A program made the position numbers and the translations under genes. A stretch of 64,000 nucleotides of DNA, taken from assembly GCA_035548375.1 (NCBI GenBank), contig DASZTG010000071.1, positions 62,001 through 126,000 of the forward strand, in the 5' to 3' direction. This DNA comes from JACQAP01 sp035548375. Lineage in GTDB: Bacteria; Pseudomonadota; Gammaproteobacteria; Burkholderiales; JACQAP01. Positions 1-11,493 of the stretch are shown one piece after another (within the stretch, counting starts at the first letter, position 1; each line of letters opens with the position of its first letter). The notes beneath the pieces were generated by a model that made no database searches, was not told the DNA's origin, and was given only the letters and a program-made list of their open reading frames with translations.

Positions 1-3641
<3,641 letters not shown>

Positions 3642-3656
3642 GCGAATGCCAGAAAC

Positions 3657-3689
3657 AAAAAACCCGTTCGCATCAAGCGGGACGGGTTT
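3657..3689 (-). terminator. Intrinsic terminator / attenuator in the metH leader
   Basis: On the minus strand AACCCGT pairs with ACGGGTT (7 bp, 14-nt loop), followed by TTTTTTGTTT. It lies after the riboswitch core and before the metH start, so it is well placed to end transcription when SAM is bound. The first strand could be sequestered by an alternative fold, but I did not find a clear antiterminator. Confidence 0.75.
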
Positions 3690-3693
3690 GTCG

Positions 3694-3745
3694 CGCTTTA
3701 GCGGTATTTATTAAGCGCCCGCAAGCTGGGAGTCAAATCGGCGCA
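3694..3745 (-). ncRNA. SAM-II (SAM-alpha) type riboswitch upstream of metH
   Basis: Read on the minus strand, the leader keeps the conserved SAM-II blocks in the right order and spacing: a P1 strand GCGCC, then GATTTGAC, TTGC, the second P1 strand GGCGC, then AATAAAT and GCTAAA. In the family, binding of S-adenosylmethionine stabilises a pseudoknot and lowers expression of methionine genes. The RNA would start at the riboswitch itself, since the -10 box ends about 7 nt upstream, which is usual for this compact class. The 3' strand of the pseudoknot is not obvious by eye, so a covariance-model search is needed. Confidence 0.72.
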
Positions 3746-3750
3746 GTGAC

Positions 3751-3779
3751 AAGGTAGCCGCAAGGCCGCGCCGTGTCAA
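3751..3779 (-). promoter_or_regulatory. Sigma-70 promoter of metH
   Basis: Minus-strand TTGACA (3779-3774), a 17-nt spacer, then TACCTT (3756-3751). The -35 box is perfect and the -10 is moderate. The predicted start is near 3744, at the first base of the riboswitch. Confidence 0.7.
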
Positions 3780-3814
3780 TTCGCCGGCGTTTCGTCATAC
3801 CGAAATCGGCGGAA

Positions 3815-5311
3815 TCAAACCCGCTCGTAACGCCGGTACTGCACGGCCTCGGCGACATGCGCGGTGGAAATTTGTGCCGCGCCGGCGAGATCGGCCACCG
3901 TGCGCGCGACCTTGCGAATGCGGTCGTAGGCGCGCGCCGAAAGGCCGAGACTGGCGATCGCCTTGCGCGCGAGGCCTTCCGCCTCGGCATCCATGCCGCA
4001 GAACTGGCCGATCTCCTTGACCGACAGATGGGCATTCGGCTTGCCCTGGCGCGCGACCTGGAGCGCACGCGCCGCGGCCACGCGCTCGAGAATGCTCGCG
4101 CTCGATTCGCCGCGCTGGCGCGAGCCGAGTTCCTTTTCCGACACCGCGGGCACTTCGACGTGCAGGTCGATGCGATCGAGCAGCGGACCGGAAATGCGGT
4201 TGCGATACCGCGTAACCTGGTCCGGCGTGCAGCGGCATTTCCCCGAATAGTGGCCCAGGAATCCGCAGGGGCAGGGATTCATCGCCGCCAGCAGCTGGAA
4301 TCGCGCGGGAAACTCGGCTTGCCGCGCGGCGCGCGAAACGCTGATGGTTCCCGACTCCAGCGGCTCGCGCAGCACCTCCAGGACATCTCGATTGAATTCC
4401 GGCAGCTCGTCGAGGAACAGCACGCCGTGCATGGCCATGGAGATTTCACCGGGGCGCGGATTGCTGCCGCCGCCGACCAGCGCCACCGCGGAGGCGGTAT
4501 GGTGCGGCGAGCGATAAGGCCTTTTCTTCCAGTTGCGCACGTCGAAGCCAGCACTCCCCAGCGACTGCATCGCCGCCGATGCCAGTGCCTCTTCTTCGGT
4601 CATGGGCGGCAGGATGCCGGCGAAGCGTTCCGCGAGCATGGTCTTGCCCGTTCCCGGCGGCCCGACCATCAGCATGCTGTGCGATCCGGCGGCGGCAACT
4701 TCCAGCGCGCGCTTCGCCTGGATCTGGCCTTTGACCTCCGCGAGGTCCGCGATCGGATCGCGCGCGCCTGCTTCCGAGGGCTCCTGCGCCGGTAACGGCT
4801 CCTTCCCCGCGAGGTGCGCGCAAACCTTGAGCAACGACGTTGCCGGATACACCTTCGCATCCCGGACCAGCGCCGCTTCGACTGCGCTGTCCGCAGGCAG
4901 CACGAAGGCGCGACCGGAGCGATGCGCGCTGTAGGTCATGGCGAGCGCCCCGCGGATCGGGCGCAGTTCGCCGGTCAGCGCGAGTTCGCCGGCGAACTCG
5001 TATTCGCCCAGGCGTTCACCCGCGACCTGGCCGGATGCGGCGAGGATGCCGAGCGCGATCGGCAGGTCGAAGCGTCCGCTTTCCTTCGGCAAGTCGGCGG
5101 GTGCCAGGTTGACGGTGATGCGCCTGGCGGGAAATTCGTAGCGGCAATTGAGCAGCGCCGCGCGCACGCGGTCCTTGCTTTCCTTCACTTCCGCTTCCGG
5201 CAATCCGACGATGGTGAAGCTGGGCAGGCCGTTGGCCAGGTGAACTTCAACGGTTACCGGCGGTGCTTCCATGCCGGCGAGCGCGCGGCTGTAGAGAACG
5301 GCGAGGGACAC
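3815..5311 (-). CDS. comM: ComM/YifB-family AAA+ ATPase (Mg-chelatase-like)
   Basis: A 498-residue protein of full family length. It has an N-terminal Lon-protease-like fold (about 1-170), then an AAA+ module with Walker A GPPGTGKT near residue 218 and Walker B VLFLDELPEF, a cysteine cluster CPCGFLGHYSGKCRC typical of YifB, and a C-terminal Mg_chelatase-C helical domain. ComM is known as a hexameric helicase that promotes branch migration during natural transformation. No other competence genes are visible here. It shares its strand with ubiK, 10 bp upstream, and probably its transcript. Confidence 0.95.
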   Translation of the reverse strand: MSLAVLYSRALAGMEAPPVTVEVHLANGLPSFTIVGLPEAEVKESKDRVRAALLNCRYEFPARRITVNLAPADLPKESGRFDLPIALGILAASGQVAGERLGEYEFAGELALTGELRPIRGALAMTYSAHRSGRAFVLPADSAVEAALVRDAKVYPATSLLKVCAHLAGKEPLPAQEPSEAGARDPIADLAEVKGQIQAKRALEVAAAGSHSMLMVGPPGTGKTMLAERFAGILPPMTEEEALASAAMQSLGSAGFDVRNWKKRPYRSPHHTASAVALVGGGSNPRPGEISMAMHGVLFLDELPEFNRDVLEVLREPLESGTISVSRAARQAEFPARFQLLAAMNPCPCGFLGHYSGKCRCTPDQVTRYRNRISGPLLDRIDLHVEVPAVSEKELGSRQRGESSASILERVAAARALQVARQGKPNAHLSVKEIGQFCGMDAEAEGLARKAIASLGLSARAYDRIRKVARTVADLAGAAQISTAHVAEAVQYRRYERV

Positions 5312-5321
5312 GGCGATCCGG

Positions 5322-5570
5322 TCAGCCCTTGCCGCTGTCGGCCAGCGATTTCTCCAGTTCCGCCAGCCGGGCTTCCATTTCCTCGAGCTTCGCGCGCGTC
5401 CGCGCCAGCACTTCCCGCTGCACGTCGAATTCCTCGCGCGTGACCAAATCGAGGCGGGAAAACGCGCTTGAGAGCAGCGCGCGCACGTTTTTCTCGATGT
5501 CCTTCGCCGGCGAAGCGGCGATGAGCTCGCTGACCTTGCGGTTCAATTCATCCAGGAAACGGGTATCCAA
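5322..5570 (-). CDS. ubiK: Ubiquinone biosynthesis accessory factor UbiK (BMFP/YqiC family)
   Basis: An 82-residue protein with the family pattern: an N-terminal amphipathic segment (DTRFLDELNRKVSEL), the signature SRLDLVTREEFDVQREVL, and a C-terminal coiled coil (about 50-80). UbiK assists the cytoplasmic ubiquinone-synthesis complex in proteobacteria. I chose the TTG start at 5570 because an AGGAGG sequence lies just upstream and because it gives the usual family length. The reading frame continues 55 codons farther up to an ATG, but that extension has no family similarity and runs through the regulatory region of the divergent porin operon. Confidence 0.88.
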   Translation of the reverse strand: MDTRFLDELNRKVSELIAASPAKDIEKNVRALLSSAFSRLDLVTREEFDVQREVLARTRAKLEEMEARLAELEKSLADSGKG

Positions 5571-5620
5571 AACATCTTCCTCCTCTAGGAAAGTGTAGCA
5601 AACCGGGCGTGCGAGCCGAC

Positions 5621-5668
5621 CGCACCGCTTGTGTGCGAAGCCGGTTTCCCCCGCTTCGGTTTGGTGCG
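5621..5668. promoter_or_regulatory. NtrC-like enhancer sites
   Basis: GCAC-N7-GTGC at 5622-5636 fits the spacing of the NtrC dyad. A weaker copy, GCTT-N7-GTGC, lies at 5653-5667, its centre 31 bp (three helical turns) away. They sit about 90-130 bp upstream of the predicted sigma-54 start, the usual enhancer distance. The flanking purine/pyrimidine positions are not all optimal. Confidence 0.55.
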
Positions 5669-5729
5669 CAAGTATTTTGCACCTGCCGCAAATCTTCATC
5701 AATGTACTGATTGGAAATTGATTTTCGTT

Positions 5730-5745
5730 TGGCATGCTAAATGCT
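5730..5745 (+). promoter_or_regulatory. Sigma-54 (RpoN) promoter of porin-glnK-amtB
   Basis: TGGCATG-CTAA-ATGCT carries the invariant GG (5731-5732) and GC (5743-5744) exactly 10 nt apart and agrees with TGGCACG-N4-TTGCW at most positions. The start would be near 5756, ahead of the porin ATG at 5803. Confidence 0.72.
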
Positions 5746-5802
5746 GACGCCTCTGTCCGCTATTTTTCGTCACCCCGTCACATTCATCAGAGGAAGATCG
5801 CC

Positions 5803-6918
5803 ATGCACAAGAAACACCTAATTGCTACCGCTGTTGCCGCCGCATTCGCACTGCCCGTCGTAGCAATGGCCGAGGATCCGAAGCCCGCCGCCCCGGCAGC
5901 CCCGACGCTCACGCAGGTTCTCGACTCATCCGGCATCACGATGAGCGGCTACCTCGACGTTGGCTACACGCACGCCAACCGCGAGCTCGAACCCGGTCCC
6001 ACCGACCGCGTCTTCGATTCCTACAACAATTCCTTCCTGCTGCACCAGGCAGCCGTGACGGTGGCGAAACAGCCCAAGGAAGGGTTCGGCGGCTTGATCA
6101 ACCTGACGATGGGCCAGGACGCCAAGGTCATCAATGCCAGCGACGGCAATTCCTCCGACAATTTCAACGTCACCCAGGCCTATGCACAGTACGCCACTGG
6201 CGCGTTCACGATCATCGGCGGCAAGTTCACCACGCTGCAGGGTACGGAAGTCATCGCCACGCCGTCCGACGTCAACATCTCGCGCTCGCTGCTGTTCTTC
6301 GGCGAGCCCGTCACCCATGTCGGCGTGCGCGGCACCTACGCGGTCAACGACAAGATCAGCCTGATCGCCGGCATCAACAACGGCATCATCAGCAGCGACC
6401 ACGATCCCAACGGCAGCAAGACCCTCGAGCTGGGCGCCACCTTCGCCCCGATCAAGCCGGTATCGATCGCCATATCGAACCTGCACGGCAACGAAACCAC
6501 CGCCGCATTCGACGGCGCGCGCAACAGCTTCGACGCCGTCGTGAGCTGGACCGTCATCGACCCGCTGACCCTGGGCGTCGAGTACCTGAACGTGACCCAG
6601 GACGGCATCATCGGCACGAACGACAAGTTCAAGTACTCGGGCATCGCCGGCTACGCGAGCTACATGATCACGCCGAAGTTCCGCGCCAGCCTGCGCGCGG
6701 AATGGATGAAGGACGACGACGGCCTGCTGTTCGGCGTGACGGACAACAAGATGAAGGAAACGACGCTGACCCTGGCCTACCTGCCGACGGACAACTTCGA
6801 GTTGCGCGCCGAAGTGCGCGGCGACCATTCCGACAAGCCGTTCTTCCTGAACACGGATTCGGTCACCTCGGAGAAAAGCCTGACGACGTACGCCGTGGAA
6901 GGCATCTACAAGTTCTAA
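5803..6918 (+). CDS. Outer-membrane beta-barrel porin (BBP2/OmpL-like)
   Basis: A 371-residue precursor with a clear signal peptide (MHKKHLIATA...PVVAMA|ED), an Ala/Pro stretch, then alternating amphipathic strands. The pattern of FLLHQAAVTV, GFGGLINLTMG and NISRSLLFF matches the putative beta-barrel porin-2 family, and the chain ends in an aromatic residue (YKF) as outer-membrane barrels do. I used the ATG at 5803 (Shine-Dalgarno AGAGGAAG) rather than the in-frame ATG at 5734, which lies upstream of the predicted transcription start. It is first in a unit with glnK and amtB, so it probably admits a nitrogen compound across the outer membrane. The substrate is inferred from context only. Confidence 0.85.
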   Translation: MHKKHLIATAVAAAFALPVVAMAEDPKPAAPAAPTLTQVLDSSGITMSGYLDVGYTHANRELEPGPTDRVFDSYNNSFLLHQAAVTVAKQPKEGFGGLINLTMGQDAKVINASDGNSSDNFNVTQAYAQYATGAFTIIGGKFTTLQGTEVIATPSDVNISRSLLFFGEPVTHVGVRGTYAVNDKISLIAGINNGIISSDHDPNGSKTLELGATFAPIKPVSIAISNLHGNETTAAFDGARNSFDAVVSWTVIDPLTLGVEYLNVTQDGIIGTNDKFKYSGIAGYASYMITPKFRASLRAEWMKDDDGLLFGVTDNKMKETTLTLAYLPTDNFELRAEVRGDHSDKPFFLNTDSVTSEKSLTTYAVEGIYKF

Positions 6919-6954
6919 CGCGCCTGGAACGCACCCAACAAAGGGAGTCATCAA

Positions 6955-7293
6955 ATGAAATTAGTCACTGCAGTGATCAAGCCGTTCAAGCTTGACGAGG
7001 TGCGTGAGGCCCTGTCCGCCATCGGCGTGCAGGGGATCACGGTCACCGAAGTCAAGGGCTTCGGGCGGCAAAAGGGCCACACCGAGCTGTATCGCGGCGC
7101 CGAATACGTCGTCGATTTCCTGCCCAAGGTAAAGATCGAGGCCGCCATCAAGTCGGAGCTGCTCGACCAGGTCATCGAGGCCATCGAGAAGTCCGCCAAT
7201 ACCGGCAAGATCGGCGACGGCAAGATCTTCGTGTTCGACCTCGAACAGGTTGTCCGCATTCGCACCGGCGAGACCGGCGCGGACGCGCTATAG
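6955..7293 (+). CDS. glnK: P-II nitrogen regulatory protein GlnK
   Basis: A 112-residue P-II protein. The T-loop with the uridylylated tyrosine is intact (Tyr51 in YRGAEYVVDF), as is the nucleotide-binding end GKIFVFDLEQVVRIRTGE. The trimer senses ATP/ADP, 2-oxoglutarate and glutamine status and, in the unmodified form, plugs the AmtB channel. It lies 36 bp after the porin and 10 bp before amtB, the standard glnK-amtB pairing, and should be driven by the upstream sigma-54 promoter. A GlnB paralogue would look very similar; adjacency to amtB favours the GlnK name. Confidence 0.95.
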   Translation: MKLVTAVIKPFKLDEVREALSAIGVQGITVTEVKGFGRQKGHTELYRGAEYVVDFLPKVKIEAAIKSELLDQVIEAIEKSANTGKIGDGKIFVFDLEQVVRIRTGETGADAL

Positions 7294-7303
7294 GGAGAAT
7301 GTC

Positions 7304-8758
7304 ATGATGAGAAAGATTCTGATGCTTCTGGCCCTGTGCGGAACGTTCGCGCTGGCCGTCCCGGCATTCGCCGACGAGGCGAAGCCCGCCGATGCCCCCG
7401 CGGCCGCGGCGGCAACCGCCGCTGCACCGGCGGCCGCACCCGCGCCGGTGCCGAACAAGGGCGACACGGCGTGGATGATCGTTGCCACGGTGCTCGTCAT
7501 CCTGATGACCATCCCCGGCCTGGCGCTGTTCTACGGCGGCATGGTGAGAGCGAAGAACATGCTCTCGGTGCTGATGCAGGTGTTCGCGACGTTCTCGTTG
7601 CTGGCGATACTGTGGGCGATATACGGCTACAGCATAGCGTTCACCGAGGGGGGATCGTTCTTCGGCGGCTTCAGTCGGGCCTTCCTGAGCGGCGTGACGC
7701 CTGATTCGACGGTGGCCACCTTCAGCAAGGGCGTGGTGATTCCCGAGTACATCTACATCGCGTTCCAGCTCACGTTCGCGGCGATCACGCCGGCGCTGAT
7801 CATCGGTGCCTTCGCCGAGCGCGTGAAATTCTCCGCGGTGCTGGTGTTCATGATCCTGTGGTTCACGTTCTCCTACCTGCCGGTTGCGCACATGGTGTGG
7901 TACTGGGCGGGCCCGGATGCGTTCACGTCAGCCGACGCCGCTGCCAAGGCTTCCGCCACCGGCGGCTTCATCTGGCAGAAGGGCGCGCTCGACTTCGCGG
8001 GCGGAACGGTCGTGCACATCAACGCCGGTATTGCGGGCTTGATCGGCTGCCTGATGATCGGCAAGCGCGTCGGCTTCAACAAGGAAGCCATGCCCCCGCA
8101 CAGCCTGACCATGACCATGATCGGCGCCTCCCTGCTGTGGGTGGGCTGGTTCGGCTTCAACGTCGGTTCCAACCTCGAGTCGACCGGCTTCGCCGCCATG
8201 GTGTTCGTGAACACCCTGCTGGCGACTGCGGCCGCGGCCCTGGCCTGGATGTTCGTCGAATGGATGGTGCGCGGCCAGCCGACCATGCTGGGCATCGCCT
8301 CAGGCGCGGTTGCGGGCCTGGTTGCGATCACCCCCGCTTGCGGCTTCGTCGGTCCGATGGGTTCGATCGCGCTGGGCATCATCGCCGGCGTCGTCTGCCT
8401 CTGGGCCGTGGTCTGGTTGAAGCGCGTGCTGGGCTACGACGACACGCTCGACGTGTTCGGCGTGCACTGCATCGGCGGGATACTCGGCGCGCTCGGCACG
8501 GCGATCTTCTGCTCGCCGAAGCTGGGCGGCACCGGCGTGTACGACTACGTCACCAACGCCGTGGCGCCGGACTACTCAATTGCCACGCAATTCGTCTCGC
8601 AAGCCTGGGGCGTGGGCACCACGCTGGTCTGGTCGGGGGTCGTCGCGGCGATCTCCTACAAGATCACCGATCTCGTGATCGGGCTGCGCGTGCCGGAAGA
8701 CCAGGAGCGTGAAGGCCTGGATTCGACCCTGCACGGCGAGAAGGCGTACCACATGTAA
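7304..8758 (+). CDS. amtB: Ammonium transporter AmtB
   Basis: A 484-residue Amt-family channel. It begins with a cleavable signal peptide (LMLLALCGTFALAVPAFA), an Ala/Pro-rich spacer, then eleven transmembrane segments from GDTAWMIVATVLVILMTIPG onward. Family motifs include the phenylalanine-rich pore region, GGTVVHINAGIAGL carrying one pore histidine, and DVFGVHCIGGILG carrying the other. I chose the ATG at 7304 (Shine-Dalgarno AGGGAGAA) because upstream in-frame codons overlap glnK. Amt channels also conduct methylammonium, which matters here because the next operon assimilates methylamine. It is followed by a strong terminator. Confidence 0.96.
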   Translation: MMRKILMLLALCGTFALAVPAFADEAKPADAPAAAAATAAAPAAAPAPVPNKGDTAWMIVATVLVILMTIPGLALFYGGMVRAKNMLSVLMQVFATFSLLAILWAIYGYSIAFTEGGSFFGGFSRAFLSGVTPDSTVATFSKGVVIPEYIYIAFQLTFAAITPALIIGAFAERVKFSAVLVFMILWFTFSYLPVAHMVWYWAGPDAFTSADAAAKASATGGFIWQKGALDFAGGTVVHINAGIAGLIGCLMIGKRVGFNKEAMPPHSLTMTMIGASLLWVGWFGFNVGSNLESTGFAAMVFVNTLLATAAAALAWMFVEWMVRGQPTMLGIASGAVAGLVAITPACGFVGPMGSIALGIIAGVVCLWAVVWLKRVLGYDDTLDVFGVHCIGGILGALGTAIFCSPKLGGTGVYDYVTNAVAPDYSIATQFVSQAWGVGTTLVWSGVVAAISYKITDLVIGLRVPEDQEREGLDSTLHGEKAYHM

Positions 8759-8788
8759 TCTCCTCCGGTAAGTTCGCTTACCATTCAG

Positions 8789-8816
8789 CGGGCGCCTTCG
8801 GGCGCCCGTTTTTTTT
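8789..8816 (+). terminator. Rho-independent terminator after amtB
   Basis: CGGGCGCC-TTCG-GGCGCCCG hairpin (8 bp, UUCG tetraloop) followed by eight T. It ends the porin-glnK-amtB transcript 30 bp after the amtB stop. No T-run exists on the other strand, so it is one-directional. Confidence 0.95.
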
Positions 8817-8833
8817 GGAGACTGGGGACGGGT

Positions 8834-9304
8834 TCAGCGCAGCAGCTTGCGCCACGCTCCCAATTGCGTCGCCTGCCAGCCCAGATGCCGGTAGAAATCC
8901 AGCGCCGGCGCATTGCCGGCATCCGCGAGCAATTGCAGGCGCGTTGCGCCATGACGGCGCGACCAAGCTTCGAGCCCTACGAGCAATTGCCGCGCAATTC
9001 CCTTTCCGCGGAATGATTCCTGCACGACCACGTCTTCTATCCAGGCCGACGCTGCCCCTTCTGCAGTGGAGATGACGAGTTGCGCGCTCGCCAAGCCGAT
9101 CACTCGCTCGTCTTGCGCGCGTGCAACCAGGATCGTTGCGCGATCATCGGGCAGGGAAAGCAGAAGTTCGAGCCCGCGCCGCTGCGCGGATCGATCGGGC
9201 GAGAAATCGCTTTCGATCGCGAACAACGCGGCGAGAAGGTCGATCAACGCCGGAATGTCGTCCGCGCGTGCGCGCTCGATGCGAAACGATGGATTCACCG
9301 CCAT
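8834..9304 (-). CDS. GNAT-family N-acetyltransferase
   Basis: A 156-residue single-domain GNAT protein. The acetyl-CoA pyrophosphate-binding loop RGKGIA is at 99-104, preceded by the beta-4 strand AWIEDVVVQ and followed by the C-terminal NAPALDFYRHLGW motif. The substrate cannot be told from sequence. It lies 24 bp after the XRE-cupin gene on the same strand and is the last gene of the methylamine operon before the convergent amtB, so it may be co-transcribed, but no known step of the pathway needs it. Confidence 0.85.
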   Translation of the reverse strand: MAVNPSFRIERARADDIPALIDLLAALFAIESDFSPDRSAQRRGLELLLSLPDDRATILVARAQDERVIGLASAQLVISTAEGAASAWIEDVVVQESFRGKGIARQLLVGLEAWSRRHGATRLQLLADAGNAPALDFYRHLGWQATQLGAWRKLLR

Positions 9305-9328
9305 GTTCCTCCCGCCGGTCGCAGGCGA

Positions 9329-9976
9329 TTATTCCTCGCCGGAACCGCCGTAGATGATCGTGGACAGGAAATGGATCGGCAGCTCGAGCAGGCGCTCGGG
9401 GCCGTGCGGAATGTCGCCGCGGAACGTGAGCGAATCGCCGGGTTCGAGCACATAGGTTTGCTGGCCGTGGCGATACTCGATCTTGCCTTTCAGCATGTAG
9501 ATGTACTCCGTGCCCGGATGTTCGAAAGTCGGAAACACCTCCGACGCATCGTCCATCGTGATCAGGAAGGGCTCGAAGGCCTTGCGCGGCCCCTGGTCGT
9601 ACGCGAGCAAATGGTAGGTATGGCCGCGCTTCGTGCCGCGCCGCACGACCTCCATGCCGGCGCCGCTTTTCACGAGCTGCGCGCCGCCCGAGGGCATGTT
9701 GTAGTGCCGGAACAAATGCGCCAGCGAAACGCCGAGCGCCTGCGCGATTTTCGAAAGGGTTTCGAGGCTGGTGGAGACCTGGCCGTTCTCGATCTTCGAG
9801 ACCATGCCGCGGGAAATGCCGGCCTGGGCCGCAACCTCGGCGATGGTGAGGTTGTCCTTCAGCCGCAATTCGCGGATCACGTTGCCGAGGAAGCGATCGA
9901 GCGATTTCCCGTTCGGCGCAACCGCGCCGGGCCGTTGCTCGGCCGGGTAATTCATTTTCGGATCGTGCTCGTCCAT
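9329..9976 (-). CDS. XRE-family regulator with C-terminal cupin domain
   Basis: A 215-residue regulator. It has an N-terminal helix-turn-helix of the lambda-repressor type at about 30-88 (TIAEVAAQAGISRGMVSKIE) and a C-terminal cupin barrel at about 125-205 (VLEPGDSLTFRG followed by DIPHGPE). The architecture is that of PuuR-like sensors of small amines or amino acids. The gene starts 10 bp after mgsC, so it is very probably the operon's own regulator. A candidate operator is the inverted repeat at 19965-19985 beside the mgdA promoter. Whether it activates or represses is unknown. Confidence 0.88.
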   Translation of the reverse strand: MDEHDPKMNYPAEQRPGAVAPNGKSLDRFLGNVIRELRLKDNLTIAEVAAQAGISRGMVSKIENGQVSTSLETLSKIAQALGVSLAHLFRHYNMPSGGAQLVKSGAGMEVVRRGTKRGHTYHLLAYDQGPRKAFEPFLITMDDASEVFPTFEHPGTEYIYMLKGKIEYRHGQQTYVLEPGDSLTFRGDIPHGPERLLELPIHFLSTIIYGGSGEE

Positions 9977-9986
9977 CGCGCGGCGT

Positions 9987-11348
9987 TCAGTGATCCGCGC
10001 CGGGAATCCAGGACGTGCCGGCCAGCGGCACGCGCGCCATGGCCGCGGCCTCGACCGTCAACGCCACCAGGTCTTCGCGCTCGAGATGATGCACGTTCTG
10101 CTTGCCGCACGCGCGCGCGATCGTGGTCAGTTCCATGTTCAGGGTCTTGAGATAGTTGCGCACGCGCTTGGCGCCGACCGCGGGCTCCAGCCTTTTTTCG
10201 AGAATGCTGTCCTGCGTCGTCACGCCGACCGGGCAGCGCCCGGTGTGGCAGTGATGGCAAAACCCCGGCGCCGTGCCGATCTTTTCGTAGTCGGCGCGCG
10301 CGGAATGATGCTGCCCGCCTTGTACATAGGTATCGCTGTTGCAACCCAGGGACATCAGGATGCCCTGCCCGATCGATACGGCATCCGCACCCATCGCCAA
10401 AGCCTTGGCGACATCGGCGCCGGTGCGAATCCCGCCCGACACGATCAGTTGCACCTTGCCTTTCATATTCAGGTCTTCGAGCGCATCCACCGCCTGGCGC
10501 ACGGCCGCAAGCGTGGGAATGCCGACGTTCTCGATGAACACGGTTTGCGTCGCCGCCGTGCCGCCCTGCATGCCGTCGACGACGATGACGTCCGCGCCCG
10601 AATGCACCGCGAGCTTCACGTCATGGAAGGTCCGCGTCGCCCCGACCTTCACGTAGATCGGCTTCTCCCAATCCGTGATCTCGCGCAACTCCTGGATCTT
10701 GATGGTCAGGTCGTCCGGGCCGGTCCAGTCGGGATGGCGACAGGCGGAGCGCTGGTCCACGCCCTCGGGCAGCACGCGCATTTTCGCCACGCGTGGATTG
10801 ACCTTCTGGCCGAGCAGCATGCCGCCGCCGCCCGGTTTCGCGCCCTGGCCGATGACCATCTCGATCGCGTCGGCACGCCGCACGTCGTCGGGCTTGAAGC
10901 CGTAGCGCGACGGCAGGCATTGATAGATGAGGGTCTTGGATGAGCGGCGCTCCTCCTCGGTCATGCCGCCGTCGCCGGTCGTCGTCGACGTGCCCATCTC
11001 GCTCGCCGCGCGACCCAGCGCTTCCTTCACATTGGCGGAAAGCGAACCGAAGCTCATGCCGGCGATCGTGATCGGAATCGCGAGCTCGATCGGTTTGGTT
11101 GCAAAACGGGTCCCGAGCACGGTTTTCGTCGTGCATTTCTCGCGATAGCCTTCCAGCGGGTAGCGCGACAGCGACGCGCCGAGGAAGACGAGGTCGTCGA
11201 AATGCGGCAGCGGCCGCTTGGCCCCGAGGCCGCGAATCTCGTAGAGCCCCGTCGCGGAAGCACGGTGGATGTAATCGATGACCGTGCGGTCGTAGCCCGC
11301 GCTCTCTTCGAGCTGCGGGTGCGCGCCCAACGCAACCTGTTCGTTCAT
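9987..11348 (-). CDS. mgsC: N-methylglutamate synthase subunit C (glutamate-synthase-like FMN subunit)
   Basis: A 453-residue protein matching the FMN-binding (alpha/beta-barrel) domain of glutamate synthase: GMSFGSLSANVKEALGRA, VDGMQGGTAAT, IVSGGIRTGADVAKALAMGA, and near residue 365 the iron-sulfur cysteine cluster CHHCHTGRCPVG. In the N-methylglutamate pathway MgsABC make N-methylglutamate from gamma-glutamylmethylamide and 2-oxoglutarate. Alone it could be called a GlxD-like glutamate synthase; with gmaS and mgdABCD in the same operon the Mgs assignment is strong. The ATG at 11348 has Shine-Dalgarno AGGGG. An inverted-repeat element separates it from mgsB. Confidence 0.9.
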   Translation of the reverse strand: MNEQVALGAHPQLEESAGYDRTVIDYIHRASATGLYEIRGLGAKRPLPHFDDLVFLGASLSRYPLEGYREKCTTKTVLGTRFATKPIELAIPITIAGMSFGSLSANVKEALGRAASEMGTSTTTGDGGMTEEERRSSKTLIYQCLPSRYGFKPDDVRRADAIEMVIGQGAKPGGGGMLLGQKVNPRVAKMRVLPEGVDQRSACRHPDWTGPDDLTIKIQELREITDWEKPIYVKVGATRTFHDVKLAVHSGADVIVVDGMQGGTAATQTVFIENVGIPTLAAVRQAVDALEDLNMKGKVQLIVSGGIRTGADVAKALAMGADAVSIGQGILMSLGCNSDTYVQGGQHHSARADYEKIGTAPGFCHHCHTGRCPVGVTTQDSILEKRLEPAVGAKRVRNYLKTLNMELTTIARACGKQNVHHLEREDLVALTVEAAAMARVPLAGTSWIPGADH

Positions 11349-11367
11349 TTGCTTACCCCTATTTTCT

Positions 11368-11483
11368 AACCACGGAGAACACGGAGTTTCCGGAGAAGGC
11401 CAAAATCATGATGTTCGCAACCGATCGATGGTTCGACTCAATCGAGTTCGATGCCCAAGCTTTTCTCCGTGTTCTCCGTGGTT
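11368..11483. repeat. Intercistronic inverted-repeat element A (mgsB-mgsC)
   Basis: Perfect 19-bp inverted repeat: left arm 11368-11386 and right arm 11465-11483, separated by 78 nt. The arm is built of two copies of a 9-nt unit, CACGGAGAA-like. In the direction of transcription (minus) the element begins 10 bp after the mgsB stop and ends just before the mgsC Shine-Dalgarno. No open frame and no transposase. Confidence 0.9.
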
Positions 11484-11493
11484 CAATATCCAG

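Noticed and set aside
5664..5682. Dyad GGTGC-N9-GCACC as a third NtrC site or a sigma-54 element
   Set aside because: The half-sites point the wrong way for NtrC, and GG and GC are not 10 nt apart.
5571..5735. Extension of UbiK to 137 residues
   Set aside because: The added residues lack family similarity and run through the regulatory region of the divergent operon; the TTG start behind AGGAGG gives the normal length.
5734..5802. N-terminal extension of the porin from an ATG at 5734
   Set aside because: The ATG overlaps the sigma-54 promoter and precedes the predicted transcription start; the signal peptide begins at 5803 with a good ribosome-binding site.
11368..11483. Repeat elements as simple intrinsic terminators
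   Set aside because: The stems enclose 78-122 nt loops in four cases and no U-run follows; a terminator within a coupled operon would be harmful.
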